Assembly: GCA_013368315.1 (NCBI GenBank)
Contig: JAACJM010000241.1
Span: forward strand, 1-64,000
Source of the DNA: Tetrapyrgos nigripes
Taxonomy: Eukaryota; Basidiomycota; Agaricomycetes; Agaricales; Campanellaceae
Length of the DNA: 64,000 nucleotides
Reading direction: 5' to 3'
Shown here piece by piece: positions 1-9,993 of the stretch. Each line of letters opens with the position of its first letter. The stretch's first letter is position 1. Made by a program: the position numbers and the translations under genes. The notes under the pieces are model-generated. The model made no database searches. It saw only the letters and a list, made by a program, of their open reading frames with translations, and was not told where the DNA came from.

Positions 1-120
1 GGTTGCCGTACCGGTCTAGTGGAACTCGAAATGAAATTACGTGAAGGGCAACTCCAAAACTCACTCCATCAGCTCACCTCCATATAAAGTCAAGACTGTT
101 AACATATCGAACATTAAATA

Positions 121-1039
121 TTGTGCATCAAGCAATGGTTACTCGCTCCAAAGGTCTTTTTATTCAGAAATGAACAGCACATCGAGAGCTGTAAGAAGAA
201 GTACCAAACAGCTTGGACTGCATTGGTAAATTTGGTTGGGAGAGAGAACATGAAGTGGAAGAAGCTTGAGGATGTTGATGTCCAGTTGATGACTGGAGAC
301 CGAGCTGTCAGGATTGCAAGAAAGAAGAAACGAAAAACTCCGGAAGAAAAGGATAGGGGTAGCAGTGACTCTGAAGTGGAGGATGCCAATCTGATCATAG
401 CTGCTGCATGTCAGAAGCAGAAGCGAATTGATCAGATCCATGCATCTACTGGCGAGGGTTTTGCTGATCTGTCTTGGATCTGGAAAGAGGGTGGGACTGG
501 AACACAGCTCGACAACAAAACATTGGAAGAAAGTAAGTATTTGATTTTGTTATGCAAGTACATCCTGAATTTACATCTTACCAGTCATACGTGTCGAGTG
601 GTGTAAGGCACACGCCTGAACACAACGATGGACAGAAGAAATTATCATGATTAAGGAGGAGATGAGATGGTGCTTAGTGAGCTTGGAAAGCCAAAGCACG
701 GGCTTGGGACACCTTCAATGAATTTAGTGGAGTTGTTGCAGCTGGTAAAGATTCCTGGAAACCAGATTGGAAAATAAGCCAATCATACATTGGTCTGTTG
801 ACAGATGGCATTACTGCAGACTTTGCACCACTCTGAAGTCAACATTTCAAGAAGCTGTGGACTGGGCTAGGTGAGAAGGAAGAGGCTCTTATTTCTGGCA
901 AGGAAACTGCTGGCAGTGATACATACACCTTCAGTCACTGTGGACTCTGATGATGAAGGTGCGGGGAGGGAGCCTGAAGATAAAACCCTCTACCAGGGCT
1001 ATGTTGAGGACGATGACGAGGACAACACTGAATACTAGT
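121..1039 (+). pseudogene. KDZ transposase C-terminal remnant (KDZ-4)
   Basis: This is the C-terminal end of a KDZ transposase; nothing of the catalytic core remains. The frame from 121 to 532 holds a basic then acidic stretch ending in SWIW, and an intron (533-584, GTAAGT to CCAG) joins it to RVEWCKAHA. KDZ-1 has an intron at exactly this place before RVEWCKARA, and KDZ-2 has the same block, so homology is firm. Downstream is a TGA at 616-618 (CDS frame), followed by frameshifts through an alpha-helical Trp-rich stretch and an acidic tail that stops near 1036. The family is a cut-and-paste DNA transposase; this copy cannot be active. The 5' part must lie outside the window or be lost. Confidence 0.8.
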
Positions 1040-1290
1040 AATTAACCTAGTCTCTCTTGATGTATATATGTACTTGTGTATCTCAGTAAAAACAAAAAGG
1101 AAAATAATAATAGATTCATACAAAGCAAAAAGCCGAATCCTTGAAATGGATACTACTTTAGAATTCTCTTCCAGAGTCTCTCGCAGCCGACTCTTGTCCT
1201 AATTGCGTTGTCCTACTCTCGGAAAAGCTCTACGTAGATTTTATCAAGCCTCCGGACCGGAAAAGGGGGGAGAAGGTGTGTAAATTGTAG

Positions 1291-1546
1291 AGAGGAGGCA
1301 TGTCATTGAATGGAGGAATAAAATTCATATAGAACTCACCAAGTACTATTCACCCTGCCATGCTCCTTGTAGGAGGCATGTCGTTAAAGGGAGGAATAGA
1401 ATTCAAATAACAGAATTTATACAGTACTCAGCGAGTTCTATTCACCCTATCATGTAGGAGGCGTGTCATTAAAGGGAGGAATAGAATTCAAATTAGAATT
1501 CAAATAGTACTCGGTGAGTACCCTTTACCCCATCATGCTCCTGATT
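1291..1546. repeat. Imperfect tandem repeat, three units of about 80-90 bp
   Basis: Three units begin with GTAGGAGGCATGTC or a close variant near 1290, 1371 and 1455. Each continues through GGGAGGAATAGAATTCAAAT and a block resembling AGTACTCAGYGAGT, and the first two also carry TTCACCCT. No coding potential is seen. Confidence 0.75.
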
Positions 1547-1984
1547 TATGTTGAGCTCGAGAGATCAAAGCAAATAAGTATCAGAGACGCGTGGAAGAGC
1601 GGAAGAACACTTACTTGGTAGAGTGATCAGCTTAAATTACACATAGTAGAAGAAAGATGGTCATCTTAGCACAGTGCTGACAACCTATTATAGAGAACTA
1701 GGTCCCCAGTCAACATTCAGTAAATGCAAATTATCTATTTGTTATGGAGCCATTGTTGGAAGAGACATCAGAAAAAAATGAAGAAATAAAAACTCTATGT
1801 GTTGGCTTGCCGTATCCAAGCAATCCCGCAATCCATTTCCCCATTAACCAAAACAAAATTTGAGAAGTAGGGAGGTGAGGCCACTTGAATGGCGTGTTGA
1901 AGACGGGAACCACGGGACAAGGAGAGGAAAGGAAAGGGAATGGTGGAGGTGGAACAACGATGATCAACAAGCTATCAATGAAAC
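1547..1984. other. Gene-free stretch
   Basis: Nothing recognisable is seen. Open frames here are short, lack splice-supported extensions and show no familiar motif. Confidence 0.5.
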
Positions 1985-2700
1985 GTAAAAACACGGATAT
2001 TGCTGAGAGCTGCAACAGCAGCCATGAGCCTGTGTTACATAGCTGCGTTCTGCTCTACCCACATCAGTATACTGTGTAAGAACAGTAGTCAATGTGATAT
2101 TATGCACTGTAAGTATGCGGCTCTTGAGTAAAAACCCGGATATTCCTGAGAGCCACCCAGATGTTTCCAGCCACGGCAGCATTATCCTGTGCCGGTGCTG
2201 TTTTTTTTTTAGACGGCATTACCGTGAGCCTGTATTATGTATCTATGTGCTGCTACCTAGATTGGTATCCTTGTGTAAGAACGGTTCAATATATTATGCA
2301 CTACATGGCTCTTGCAGTAAAAATGCGGATATTCCCGAGAGGTACAGCAGCAGCAGCATTATCACGTGCCTGTGCTCAGATGTTTCCGATATGGCCAAGC
2401 GGCTGCATTAAACAGAAATGGTATACTTTGCATTGTAGGTAGTAGTATCAGTCACATGGTAATAGTACCACTCGGATGTTTCTGAGAGAGCTACATTCAC
2501 AAAGATACTTTACATTGTGTAGGTAGTAGTTACCCAATATTATTAATTGTGTGCTTTAAAAATGACCATGTAGGTGAGATGTCCTAATATAATGCAATGT
2601 ACACCTGAACATACTTTACATTGTGTAGGTAGTATTGAGAGACAATATTATGCATTGTATGCCTTTTAAAATGACCTTGTAGGTGAGATGTCCTCCAGGG
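1985..2700. repeat. Two degenerate tandem repeat families
   Basis: The first family repeats a block of the form GTAAAAANNCGGATATTNC followed by GAGAG at 1985, 2128 and 2317. The second is a duplication of about 107 bp: ATACTTTACATTGTGTAGG starts at 2504 and again at 2611, and each copy ends with a GTAGGTGAGATGTCCT block. The apparent ORFs over this region on both strands are repeat-derived. Confidence 0.7.
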
Positions 2701-2937
2701 CTATTGTCAGTATACTTTGTATAATTCTTACAGCTACAGCTGTCACCCACGCACTAAAGGTTCGGTTTGGGGTAGCAAATGAGCAGCAGCTGGCCAAGAA
2801 CAAGCTCGAGGCATTGAAGCAGGGAGATAAAAACAGTAGCGGAGTTCTCTCAGATTTTCAAGATGTGGGCAGAGAAGACTGGGTTCTCAGATCAGGACCT
2901 CTAGTACAAGTTCCGGAAGTGCCTTCATAAGGACCTA

Positions 2938-3318
2938 TTGTTCCCATTAGAAAATGTGGAGCTAGGACAGAAGGAGGCCCCTAAAAACCTAGACGAGCTG
3001 ATCAACCAAGCACTTCATGTGGAACAGACCCTAGCAGAGTTCGTAGGAAAACCAGTCATTGGCCCTACCCCATCCCTCTCCAGATTCTCCTCTGCACGAG
3101 ACCCTAACGCCATGGACTTTGATGCCTCCCATACTGAGCGTCCCCAGGGTAACAGACGCACCTTTGTGGACTACCAGAAGGCGATGCAGGGGCGCTGCTA
3201 CAGCTGTGGTTCCAAGGATCACATGAAACGAGATGGGAACCACAGACGTGACAAGTGTGACTACTGTGAGAGGATGGGTCATCGCTCTTCCATCTGTCAG
3301 GACCAATACATGGGTTGA
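2938..3318 (+). pseudogene. GypB Gag C-terminus with two zinc knuckles
   Basis: This piece encodes the end of a Gag polyprotein, the protein that packages element RNA. It carries CYSCGSKDH, a degenerate first knuckle whose last Cys is not in register, followed by CDYCERMGHRSSIC, a canonical C-x2-C-x4-H-x4-C knuckle. The capsid part begins in the preceding frame (about 2749-2930, around RFGVANEQQLA), separated by a stop at 2928 and a frame change. Pairs of knuckles like these are typical of Agaricomycete gypsy Gag. Confidence 0.8.
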
Positions 3319-3521
3319 CCCAGAGGAGGGGGCTGAAATAGACAACACGTGGCTGCCACTGTTAGTGACACCTTTAGTCTTTTCCCTGACCCCTGCCTCT
3401 GCCCCACTACTACTGTCGCTGCTTCCTCATCCACTGAATCGCCATCTATGCTCTCTGCCTTGCAACAATCTATCGCTGATCAAACTGCCTTACTCCGTAA
3501 CATCACTAACCAACAGGGTTT

Positions 3522-4151
3522 TTGAAATGGGTGTCCGTTCCTGCCACAGCACGAACACCCCTGAATACCCATATGCTCTCTTGTTCCTCATACGATTCTA
3601 TTCCCTCATGTACCATATCCAGTATCCCCAAAATAGAATCTTGTGCTTCTCACTTCCATATACGTGTGAAATTCCGAGGAAGACAAAATGAGGCAGTGGT
3701 AGTGGCGATGGTTGACAGCAGAGCTACAGGACTGTTCCTGGGACAGTCATTTGTAAAGCAGCACCAAATCCAAACCTATCCCCTCCGTAAACCCCTAGAT
3801 GTCTACAACATTGATGGGACCCTTAACCGAGCGGGGTGTATAGATCAGTTCTGTCAGCTAGCTATGACAGCAGATGGACAGGAGGCATGGCTAGATTTTC
3901 TGGTTACGGACTTAGGCGGAGAAGACGTCATCCTGGGTCTTCCCTGGTTGTGTAAGATGAACCCACAGATTGACTGGACGGGCAGCCGGCTGCAAATCCC
4001 TGTAGCACTGCCCCCATCAGTGGAAGAGGTCCCGATCAGGATCAGTTCGTTGCTACCAATTTTGGACCAACCCCAAGGAGAAATGTCATCCTGGAAGGCA
4101 CAGAATCTGAACCAACGCAGTCAATTCCTCAGGGAACACACGCACCCATAG
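3522..4151 (+). pseudogene. GypB retroviral-type aspartic protease
   Basis: The protease that would cut the element polyproteins. The active-site triad Asp-Ser-Gly is changed to Asp-Ser-Arg (MVDSRATGLFL), which should abolish activity. The flap and second half are well kept, ending in VILGLPWL followed by NPQIDW, a signature of gypsy proteases. The linker from 3330 to 3520 is coding-like in another frame (LQQSIADQTALLRN), showing a frameshift between Gag and protease. Confidence 0.8.
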
Positions 4152-4329
4152 ACCAACCCCGGATCTGGCAACAGAAGAGGAGGAGGAACCCCAAGTATAT
4201 CACATTCATGCTAATCGGGCTACAAGGTGCTCCTGGAAGAAAGCAGGGATCCTTGCTGACACTGGAGAAGAAGTCTGGTGTGCTGCAGGGTTCACTTACT
4301 CACAGCAGCTGGCTGAAGAGGCAAACTGG

Positions 4330-4698
4330 ATGAAACTGAAACAGTCGTTTGAGGAGATAGTCCCTCAATATCGGGATTATTCTCAGGTCTTCTCCAAAGC
4401 TGAGTTGGAACGCCTTCCTGCAAACAAACCCTGGGATCATGCTATTGAACTGGTACCTGGAGCACCCGCTACCCTACGAACCAAAATCTACCCGATGTCC
4501 ATCAATGAACAGCAGGAACTTGATCAATTCCTTGACAAAAATGTCCACAAGGGATATATCCGACCCTCCAAATCCCCTCTGTCCTCTCCAGTCTTCTTTG
4601 TGAAGAAGAAAGATGGGAAACTTCGGTTTGTTCAGGATTACTGATGCCTAAACGAGTACACTATTAAGAACTGCTACCCTCTTCCCCTCATTGCTGAC
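4330..4698 (+). pseudogene. GypB reverse transcriptase, N-terminal third only
   Basis: Typical gypsy RT start: WDHAIELVPG, then GYIRPSKSPLSSPVFFVKKK and DGKLRFVQDY. A TGA at 4642-4644 replaces the Arg or Cys codon after the VQDY motif, and the frame then runs on until it meets the GypA LTR at 4699. The YxDD catalytic motif is absent because the element is truncated before it. Confidence 0.85.
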
Positions 4699-5224
4699 TG
4701 TCAAGGTTGTCGGTACACTCAGTAACCACCCAAGTCACACAATACAAGAAAGCCAGTTACAAGAGAATAGATTGATCAAGAGAGATAGAGAGGTAGAGAG
4801 AAAGAGAAAGTAAGCTGACTAGGCTCTACACTGCATAGTAAAAGTACAGAGCGGAGACGAAGTGAACGAACTAAGGAATAGGTTACAAAGATCACAGGTA
4901 TATAAGTAAAATATGAACAGATGGGAAAGAATCAGTAATAATAGACAGTGTCATGTGGAAACGTCAAGGGCGAGAAAGTAATAGGTTAAATATGGGGTAA
5001 ATGAAGGTACTGGATCATAAGGAATGATTGACAGTGAGAATGTCCATGGAGATAAAAGGTGGAGGAGATAAGTGTGTGAGTCATAGATCTAGGGAGATGG
5101 TAACTATAGACAATGATGGGAAATGGCTGATGTTTATGGGGTTAAGAGTAAATAGAGTGAGAAATGAGTAGTAAAAGGGAAGGAATAGAAAGGAAAATGA
5201 ATAGACGGGAGACGATTCATGACA
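4699..5224 (-). repeat. GypA 3' LTR
   Basis: 526 bp. The plus strand begins TGTCAAGGTTGTCGGTACAC and ends GATTCATGACA. It matches the LTRs at 11969-12493 and 63292-63805 along their length, with scattered substitutions and small differences in a GATAGA-type simple repeat. A TATATA-like element lies around 4910. Confidence 0.95.
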
Positions 5225-5237
5225 TCACCCCCTCTTT
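5225..5237 (-). other. GypA polypurine tract
   Basis: On the minus strand the sequence next to the 3' LTR is AAAGAGGGGGTGA, the purine-rich primer for plus-strand DNA synthesis. The stop codon of the extra ORF (TAA, 5238-5236) overlaps its first bases. The same tract follows the LTR at 63806. Confidence 0.85.
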
Positions 5238-5760
5238 AGGACGAGCTTTCACCAGAGCTCGGCAGGCTACTCTTCCAGTGTCTCCTCCATTGTTCGTGCA
5301 GTCGTCTGTCCACGTCTCCTTGACTTGGCCAGTACCTGTCCCATCCCGTCGTGTAGTTTGTAATATCCCACCTAGGATCGTTCCAGTCTGTTAAGTCCCC
5401 CCATCCATTCGTGTCGGTCGCTGTGCCCCAGCCCACTCCATTCCCTCCATCGTCATTATCATATTGTAGGGTGATGTGTGCTCCCCATATACTGCCGTTG
5501 CCCCATCCAAGGTTCCCTTTGTGTTCCGCACGTAGGGATGTCCACTGCACTACACATCTAGCCCTATGTCCTCTTCCCAATCTACATCGTCCTGGTCCAT
5601 CCTCTCCTCCCCATGTGCAGCGTTGACACCTGTTATGGGGTCCTGCATGTTGTTTTGAGAGTCGACATTGCCGTCCTGAGCGTTTCCTGTAGGTGCACTG
5701 TCCCCTGTTGGTTGGGTGTGCAGTATGAGTGATGGTGTCGGTGGAGGAAGTGGTAGACAT
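5236..5760 (-). CDS. GypA extra 3' ORF, Cys/His- and Trp-rich protein (174 aa)
   Basis: An accessory protein encoded between integrase and the 3' LTR; function unknown. Residues about 22-68 hold two copies of a metal-binding-like pattern: a Cys, then CRLSKQHAGPH and CRLGRGHRARC, i.e. C-x5-H-x3-[HC], with further Cys pairs (CQRC). The second half is rich in Trp, Gly and Asp, and the C-terminus is SLPSSGESSS. The stop codon abuts the polypurine tract. The copy at 63817-64000 keeps the same frame with mostly conservative changes, and the two differ by an in-frame 51 bp indel, which argues for real coding constraint. The start is uncertain: an overlapping frame is open from 5827. Env-like or nucleic-acid-binding roles are possible, but no membrane segment is seen. 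Confidence 0.65.
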   Translation of the reverse strand: MSTTSSTDTITHTAHPTNRGQCTYRKRSGRQCRLSKQHAGPHNRCQRCTWGGEDGPGRCRLGRGHRARCVVQWTSLRAEHKGNLGWGNGSIWGAHITLQYDNDDGGNGVGWGTATDTNGWGDLTDWNDPRWDITNYTTGWDRYWPSQGDVDRRLHEQWRRHWKSSLPSSGESSS

Positions 5761-5877
5761 TGCTGATGAAGGTGTGGGTGATTGTTGTTTGACTGGTAGC
5801 AGTGGATGATGATCTGTAGTTCTCCATTGTGGAAAGAGGTCTTTTATAGTTGCTGGTTTGTATGGTGTAAATGTTAA

Positions 5878-7680
5878 CTAATCGGTCAGGTTATTGTCGG
5901 AGACGGGTTTGACAGTAGACGCCATTAACGAGGGAATGCGATTGATGAATGATGACAAAAGTCTGGGTTCGATTGCCGAGTGGGGTGCGAAGGAGGGCAT
6001 AGAATACCAACGGTTCGTAACAGTGTTTCTCCTCGGAGTTGTGCTTTCACTTGAAGCACATGGGTACTTCGCCGTGTCTTCCATGGCAATTCCTAGTGAA
6101 CGCACCGTTGTTCCGGGGCGTATCAGGTTCTTGGGTTGATACGCATTTGGATGCTGTTGATGGAAGGTTTCGATCATCTCCTTCACCTTCGTCAATCCTG
6201 ACGCTGGTTCCCATGAATTCTCTGAGTCAGTGTAATCCAACCATTTGACAAGGTATTGTACTCCCCAGTGGTTTCTCGTTGGTTTTGAATCTAGAATCGC
6301 TTCCACATTGTACTCATTGTCTTCGGGAAGTAACTCAGCCAGTTCTCCCAGGTAGTTCACTCCATGGGCTTTGGTTTCTCTGTACAGTGATAGGAGTGAA
6401 GCATGGAACACTGGATGAATGCGCCAGCTATTCGGTAATTTGAGTCGGTAATTGAGATTTCGAAAGGTCCGTGACGACGATTTGCCAACTTAGCTTTTGG
6501 CCTTGTTGTCTTCAAATTCTTTCCGTCTAGCAATACTTTGTCTCCAACTTTAAACTTCATCCCTCCTTCGTGTAGTCCTTGTTTTGTTCTTTCATCAGTT
6601 CTGCCGCTGTTGCCAGACTTGCTTTTAGTTCCTCTCGCAGAGTATCCAAGTTCTGGAGGCGTTCTTCGACCTTTGGTACCTGTGAAGTCAGATTGATGGA
6701 GGGGAAGAGCGGGGTAGATATCCATGGAGTAGTTCGAACGGCGATTTCCCAGTTGCTGAATGAATTTGGGTATTGTGACAGAATTCAGCGTAGGGTAAGT
6801 ATTTAACCCAATCGTCTTGACGATAGTTACAGAAGGTTTGAAGGTATTGTTCAAGTTCTTGATTGAACCTTTCTGTCTCGCCATCTGTTTGCGGATGATA
6901 AGCTGTACTGAGTGCCGAAGTGATACCTAACTTAGCGTAGATCCCTTTCATTACTTGGCTTGCGAATTGAGGTCTGCGGTCAGATATCATTTTGTCCCAC
7001 AAGCCATACCGTCGCCAAGTGTTGTTGAACAATAGGTCAATTGTTCCGTTGCTATCGATATCTTTCCTGCATGGAGAAATGACAACTGTCTTTGTTGAGC
7101 GGTCGACTGTGACGTGAATTGCATTGAAGCCGTCACATTCTGGCAGATCCGTGATGAAGTCGGTTGTAATGGTACCAAAGGGTCATTCTGGTATTTTGTT
7201 CGGAATTAACGGTACATGCGTCGGGTGGTTATGTGCCTTGGTTAACTGACAGGTAGCGCATCATTCAACATAGTTACGAACGAATACTGACATACCAGGC
7301 CACCAGAACTCTCTACTGACGAGTTCTTACGTTTTGAATCGTCCTGGGTGTCCTGCAGTAAGGCTGTTGTGATGCATTTTAACGATGTCCCGTCTGAGTT
7401 GTTGGTCGTTTGGGATGTAGACCTTCCCTCTGAACAAGACGATTCCGTCTTCGTAGTTCCATTCCTGTAGATTTTTTGCCAAAGCGTGTGGTCCATTGTT
7501 AAAGATGGTTTGTAACGCACTTATGACTTCCGCATCCTTTTTTGGACATTCCTTGATCCTCCTTTTCAATTCTGCATCTCCTATTGCGGTTACCATTCCT
7601 GGCTGTGTCGCTCGAATTCTGAAGAATCTGGGGTCAAGTAAGACCCTGTCTTTGTTGTCGTTTTTGACCCCCTCTTTATG
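5878..7680 (-). pseudogene. GypA integrase with C-terminal chromodomain
   Basis: Integrase inserts the element DNA; the chromodomain directs it to chromatin. Visible are the HHCC zinc domain (HHNSLTAGHPG ... CATC), the first catalytic Asp (TTDFITDLP), the second in SDRRPQFAS where family members usually have SDRG, and the Glu in HPQTDGETERFNQEL. The chromodomain follows at 6300-6120 (YNVEAILDSK, YLVKWLDY, NSWEPASGL). The frame is interrupted by stops and frameshifts near 7330, 7250, 7180 and 6690-6400. The last segment (6411-5878) is open to its stop. Confidence 0.85.
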
Positions 7681-7754
7681 GTCTGATCTCCGAGAGAGTG
7701 GGTCACTTCAGTTCAAGTTCCCGGGTTTGTGGGTGAACGTAAAGTCGAATCTGG

Positions 7755-9251
7755 TCAAAAACAAGGCCATTCTTGCTTGTCATCGGCTGAGTTCTGAGCG
7801 GTGGTGAAGTATCTAAGGTTGTCGTGATCGGTCAAGATTTCGATGGTATGTGGTCTGCCCTCCAGATAGTGTCGCCAGGCTTCAAGTCCACGTATGATCG
7901 CTAGTAGTTCTTTATCGTGAATGTCGTAATTCCGTTCAGTTTCGGATAAGGCTTTTGACAGGTAGGCTACTGGATGCCATTTACCATCCGGTCCTTGTTG
8001 TTGCAGGATACCTCCCGTAGCGTAATCTGACGCATCAACTTCTACTCGGTATGGTTTAGAATGATCAGGCATGAGAAGGACTGGTGAAGTTGTGAACATA
8101 TCTTTGAGTGCTTGGAAAGCCGTTTGAGCTTCCTCGGACCATTCCCATGGGTGTTCCTTTTTCGTGAGATCAAACAGTGGTCGTGTGATTTTTGAGAAAT
8201 CACGTATGAAACGACGGTAAAAGTTTCCAAAGCCGAGGAATGACTGTACGTCTTTGACGTTGCGTGGGATTGGCCATTTGGTCATGCCCTCGACCTTGAC
8301 TGAGTCCATCGCCAATGTGTTGTGTGAAACGATAAGGCTGAGGAACTCCACTGAATCGGTTTCGAAGGTGCATTTTTCCGGTTTAGCGTATAAATCGTTA
8401 TCATGGAGTCGTGCCAATACTTGTTTCACCATGTATCAATGTTCTTCTAGTGATTCCGTGAATATGAGAATATTGTCCATATAGATCACGACTTTTCCAG
8501 AGTCGATCAGGTCCTTGAATAGAGTGTTCATCATCGCTTGGAATGTAGCTGGAGAGTTCATAAGACTGAAAAAACATCACCGTTGGTTCGAAGAGGCCGT
8601 GGTTGGTTTTAAACGCCGCTTTCCATTCATCTCCCTTCTTGATACGTACGTTGTTATATCCCCATCTAAGGTCGATTTTGGAAAATATCCGCGCCCCTTT
8701 TAATTTATCTACAAGTTCCGATATAAGTGGTAAGGGGTATTTGTTTTTGACAGTCCCTTTGTTTAGGGCACGATAGTCCTGTACTGGTCGTATTTTTCCG
8801 TCTTTCTTTTTTACAAAGAAGAAGGGACTTGCCGTCTTATATACCCTTTCTCCAAGTTTTCCTTGATGAATTCATCGAGTTCCTTTTGTTCATTTGGGGA
8901 TAAAGGGTACATTTTGCAGGGCAGTGGTTCAAAGTCCGGTTTTAACTCGATAGCATGATCCCATTCGCCACATTTCGGTAATCGCTCTGAGGTTTGTTTG
9001 TCAAAGACTCGTAGGAACTGATGATATTGCGAAGGAATCTTATCTTTAAGAGGTACGTCGACCTGGACGTTCTGGGCTGCCTCTGCAAGTTCTTGTGCCT
9101 TTGTGAACCCTGCGCGGATGTTCAGGTTTGGTGTCCCTGGCGCCTCTTCATCTATTCTTTCTTCTTTCCCCAACAATTCCTCCATTATGTCCTGTTCCCA
9201 TCGTTCTGGGATCATGTCTCTCCCGTAATCGTCTTCAGTAAAGATCGTCAT
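7755..9251 (-). pseudogene. GypA reverse transcriptase-RNase H, mutated catalytic site
   Basis: RT begins near 9251 (WDHAIELKPDFEPL, GYIR). A small deletion and frameshift at about 8825 removes the SKSP part before [10 protein letters not shown], and another single-base change lies near 8567. The catalytic motif reads YMDNILIF instead of YMDDILIF, so the second catalytic Asp is Asn. A TGA follows a few codons later, where CGA is likely. The frame resumes at 8432 through VKDVQSFLGF, and RNase H shows DASDYATGGIL, SKALSETERNYDIHDKELL and LTDHDNL. Inactive, but the order and spacing are typical of Ty3/gypsy pol. Confidence 0.88.
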
Positions 9252-9479
9252 TACCTCCGAACTTCAGTGGAAGGATCGAATAGGAATTCAACGGCGTCGC
9301 CCTGCAATTTTTGGTTGGGCAACTGGTTTGAATTGTCCAACTGGTTCTAACCATCTGACTTGGTAATCCTTGTGGTGGGTTCTTGGATCGACGACTGTGG
9401 ATTTCAAAGATTTAGTTTTCAAATGGAGAATGGGAGGTTTGCCGTGATGCATGTCTCTGGGCATCTAGTCATGTCTACC

Positions 9480-9993
9480 GTGAGTCCGACCAGTCTATAT
9501 CTGGATTATGTTCTTCCAACCAGTCGGTACCGAGGATTATATCGTGATCCCCGATGTCCGTTACGTAGAACTTGGCCTTTTCTTCGTGGTACGCCTCGCC
9601 GTCTCGAGAGTAGATACGGAGATTTTGGATAGTGTATTCTCGCACCCATCCCATGGTGTTTTCGGAGCCGTCGACGTTTCAAACTGGGAACAGGTTTTTA
9701 ATAGGAAGAAGGGTGAGTTGATGTTTTTGTGTGAATTGGCCATTGATGATTATGCCTTCTGCACCGCTGTCTATTAAAGCGTTTGCGTCGATTTTTCTGC
9801 CAGTAACTTTGCCGATTAATTCAGTTTTGAGTGTGATTGATGGTATCTGTCTGTTACGAGTGATTGCTGACATCCTTATCTCTGAAGGAAAGACTCGCTC
9901 ACTAGAGGGGTATAACACACTATATCGATTGTTCTTTAACTGTCCGGTGTACTGTTCTACTCCTACTGACAACGTAGCAGAGGAGTGATTCAA
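9480..9993 (-). pseudogene. GypA aspartic protease
   Basis: Overlaps the end of gag in the -1 frame. The active site is intact (ALIDSGAEGIIING), and the second half carries DHDIILGTDWL followed by NPDIDW. A TGA at 9681-9679 splits the two halves where CGA would give Arg (CpG context), and further stops lie near 9478 and 9472. The displayed frame starts with TTG, so expression would need a fusion to Gag. Five Ts lie immediately before the gag stop (TTTTTGA), which could allow a -1 slip; this is inference. Confidence 0.8.

Larger units (their letters stand above)
2688..4698 (+). mobile_element. Ty3/gypsy fragment GypB (gag-protease-RT), truncated
   Basis: A plus-strand gypsy retrotransposon remnant. 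In order it shows a capsid-like segment, a pair of zinc knuckles, an aspartic protease and the N-terminal part of reverse transcriptase. The RT reads to a stop inside the VQDY motif, then continues in frame as CLNEYTIKNCYPLPL. It is cut off exactly where the TGTCA end of the GypA left LTR begins at 4699. The rest of RT, RNase H and integrase is not found on the far side of GypA (after 12493). No LTR of its own is visible. Frames change at least three times, so it is inactive. Confidence 0.85.

Noticed and set aside
1985..2442. Short-spaced direct repeats suggestive of a CRISPR array
   Set aside because: Only three degenerate copies at irregular spacing in a eukaryotic context; they are ordinary tandem repeats.
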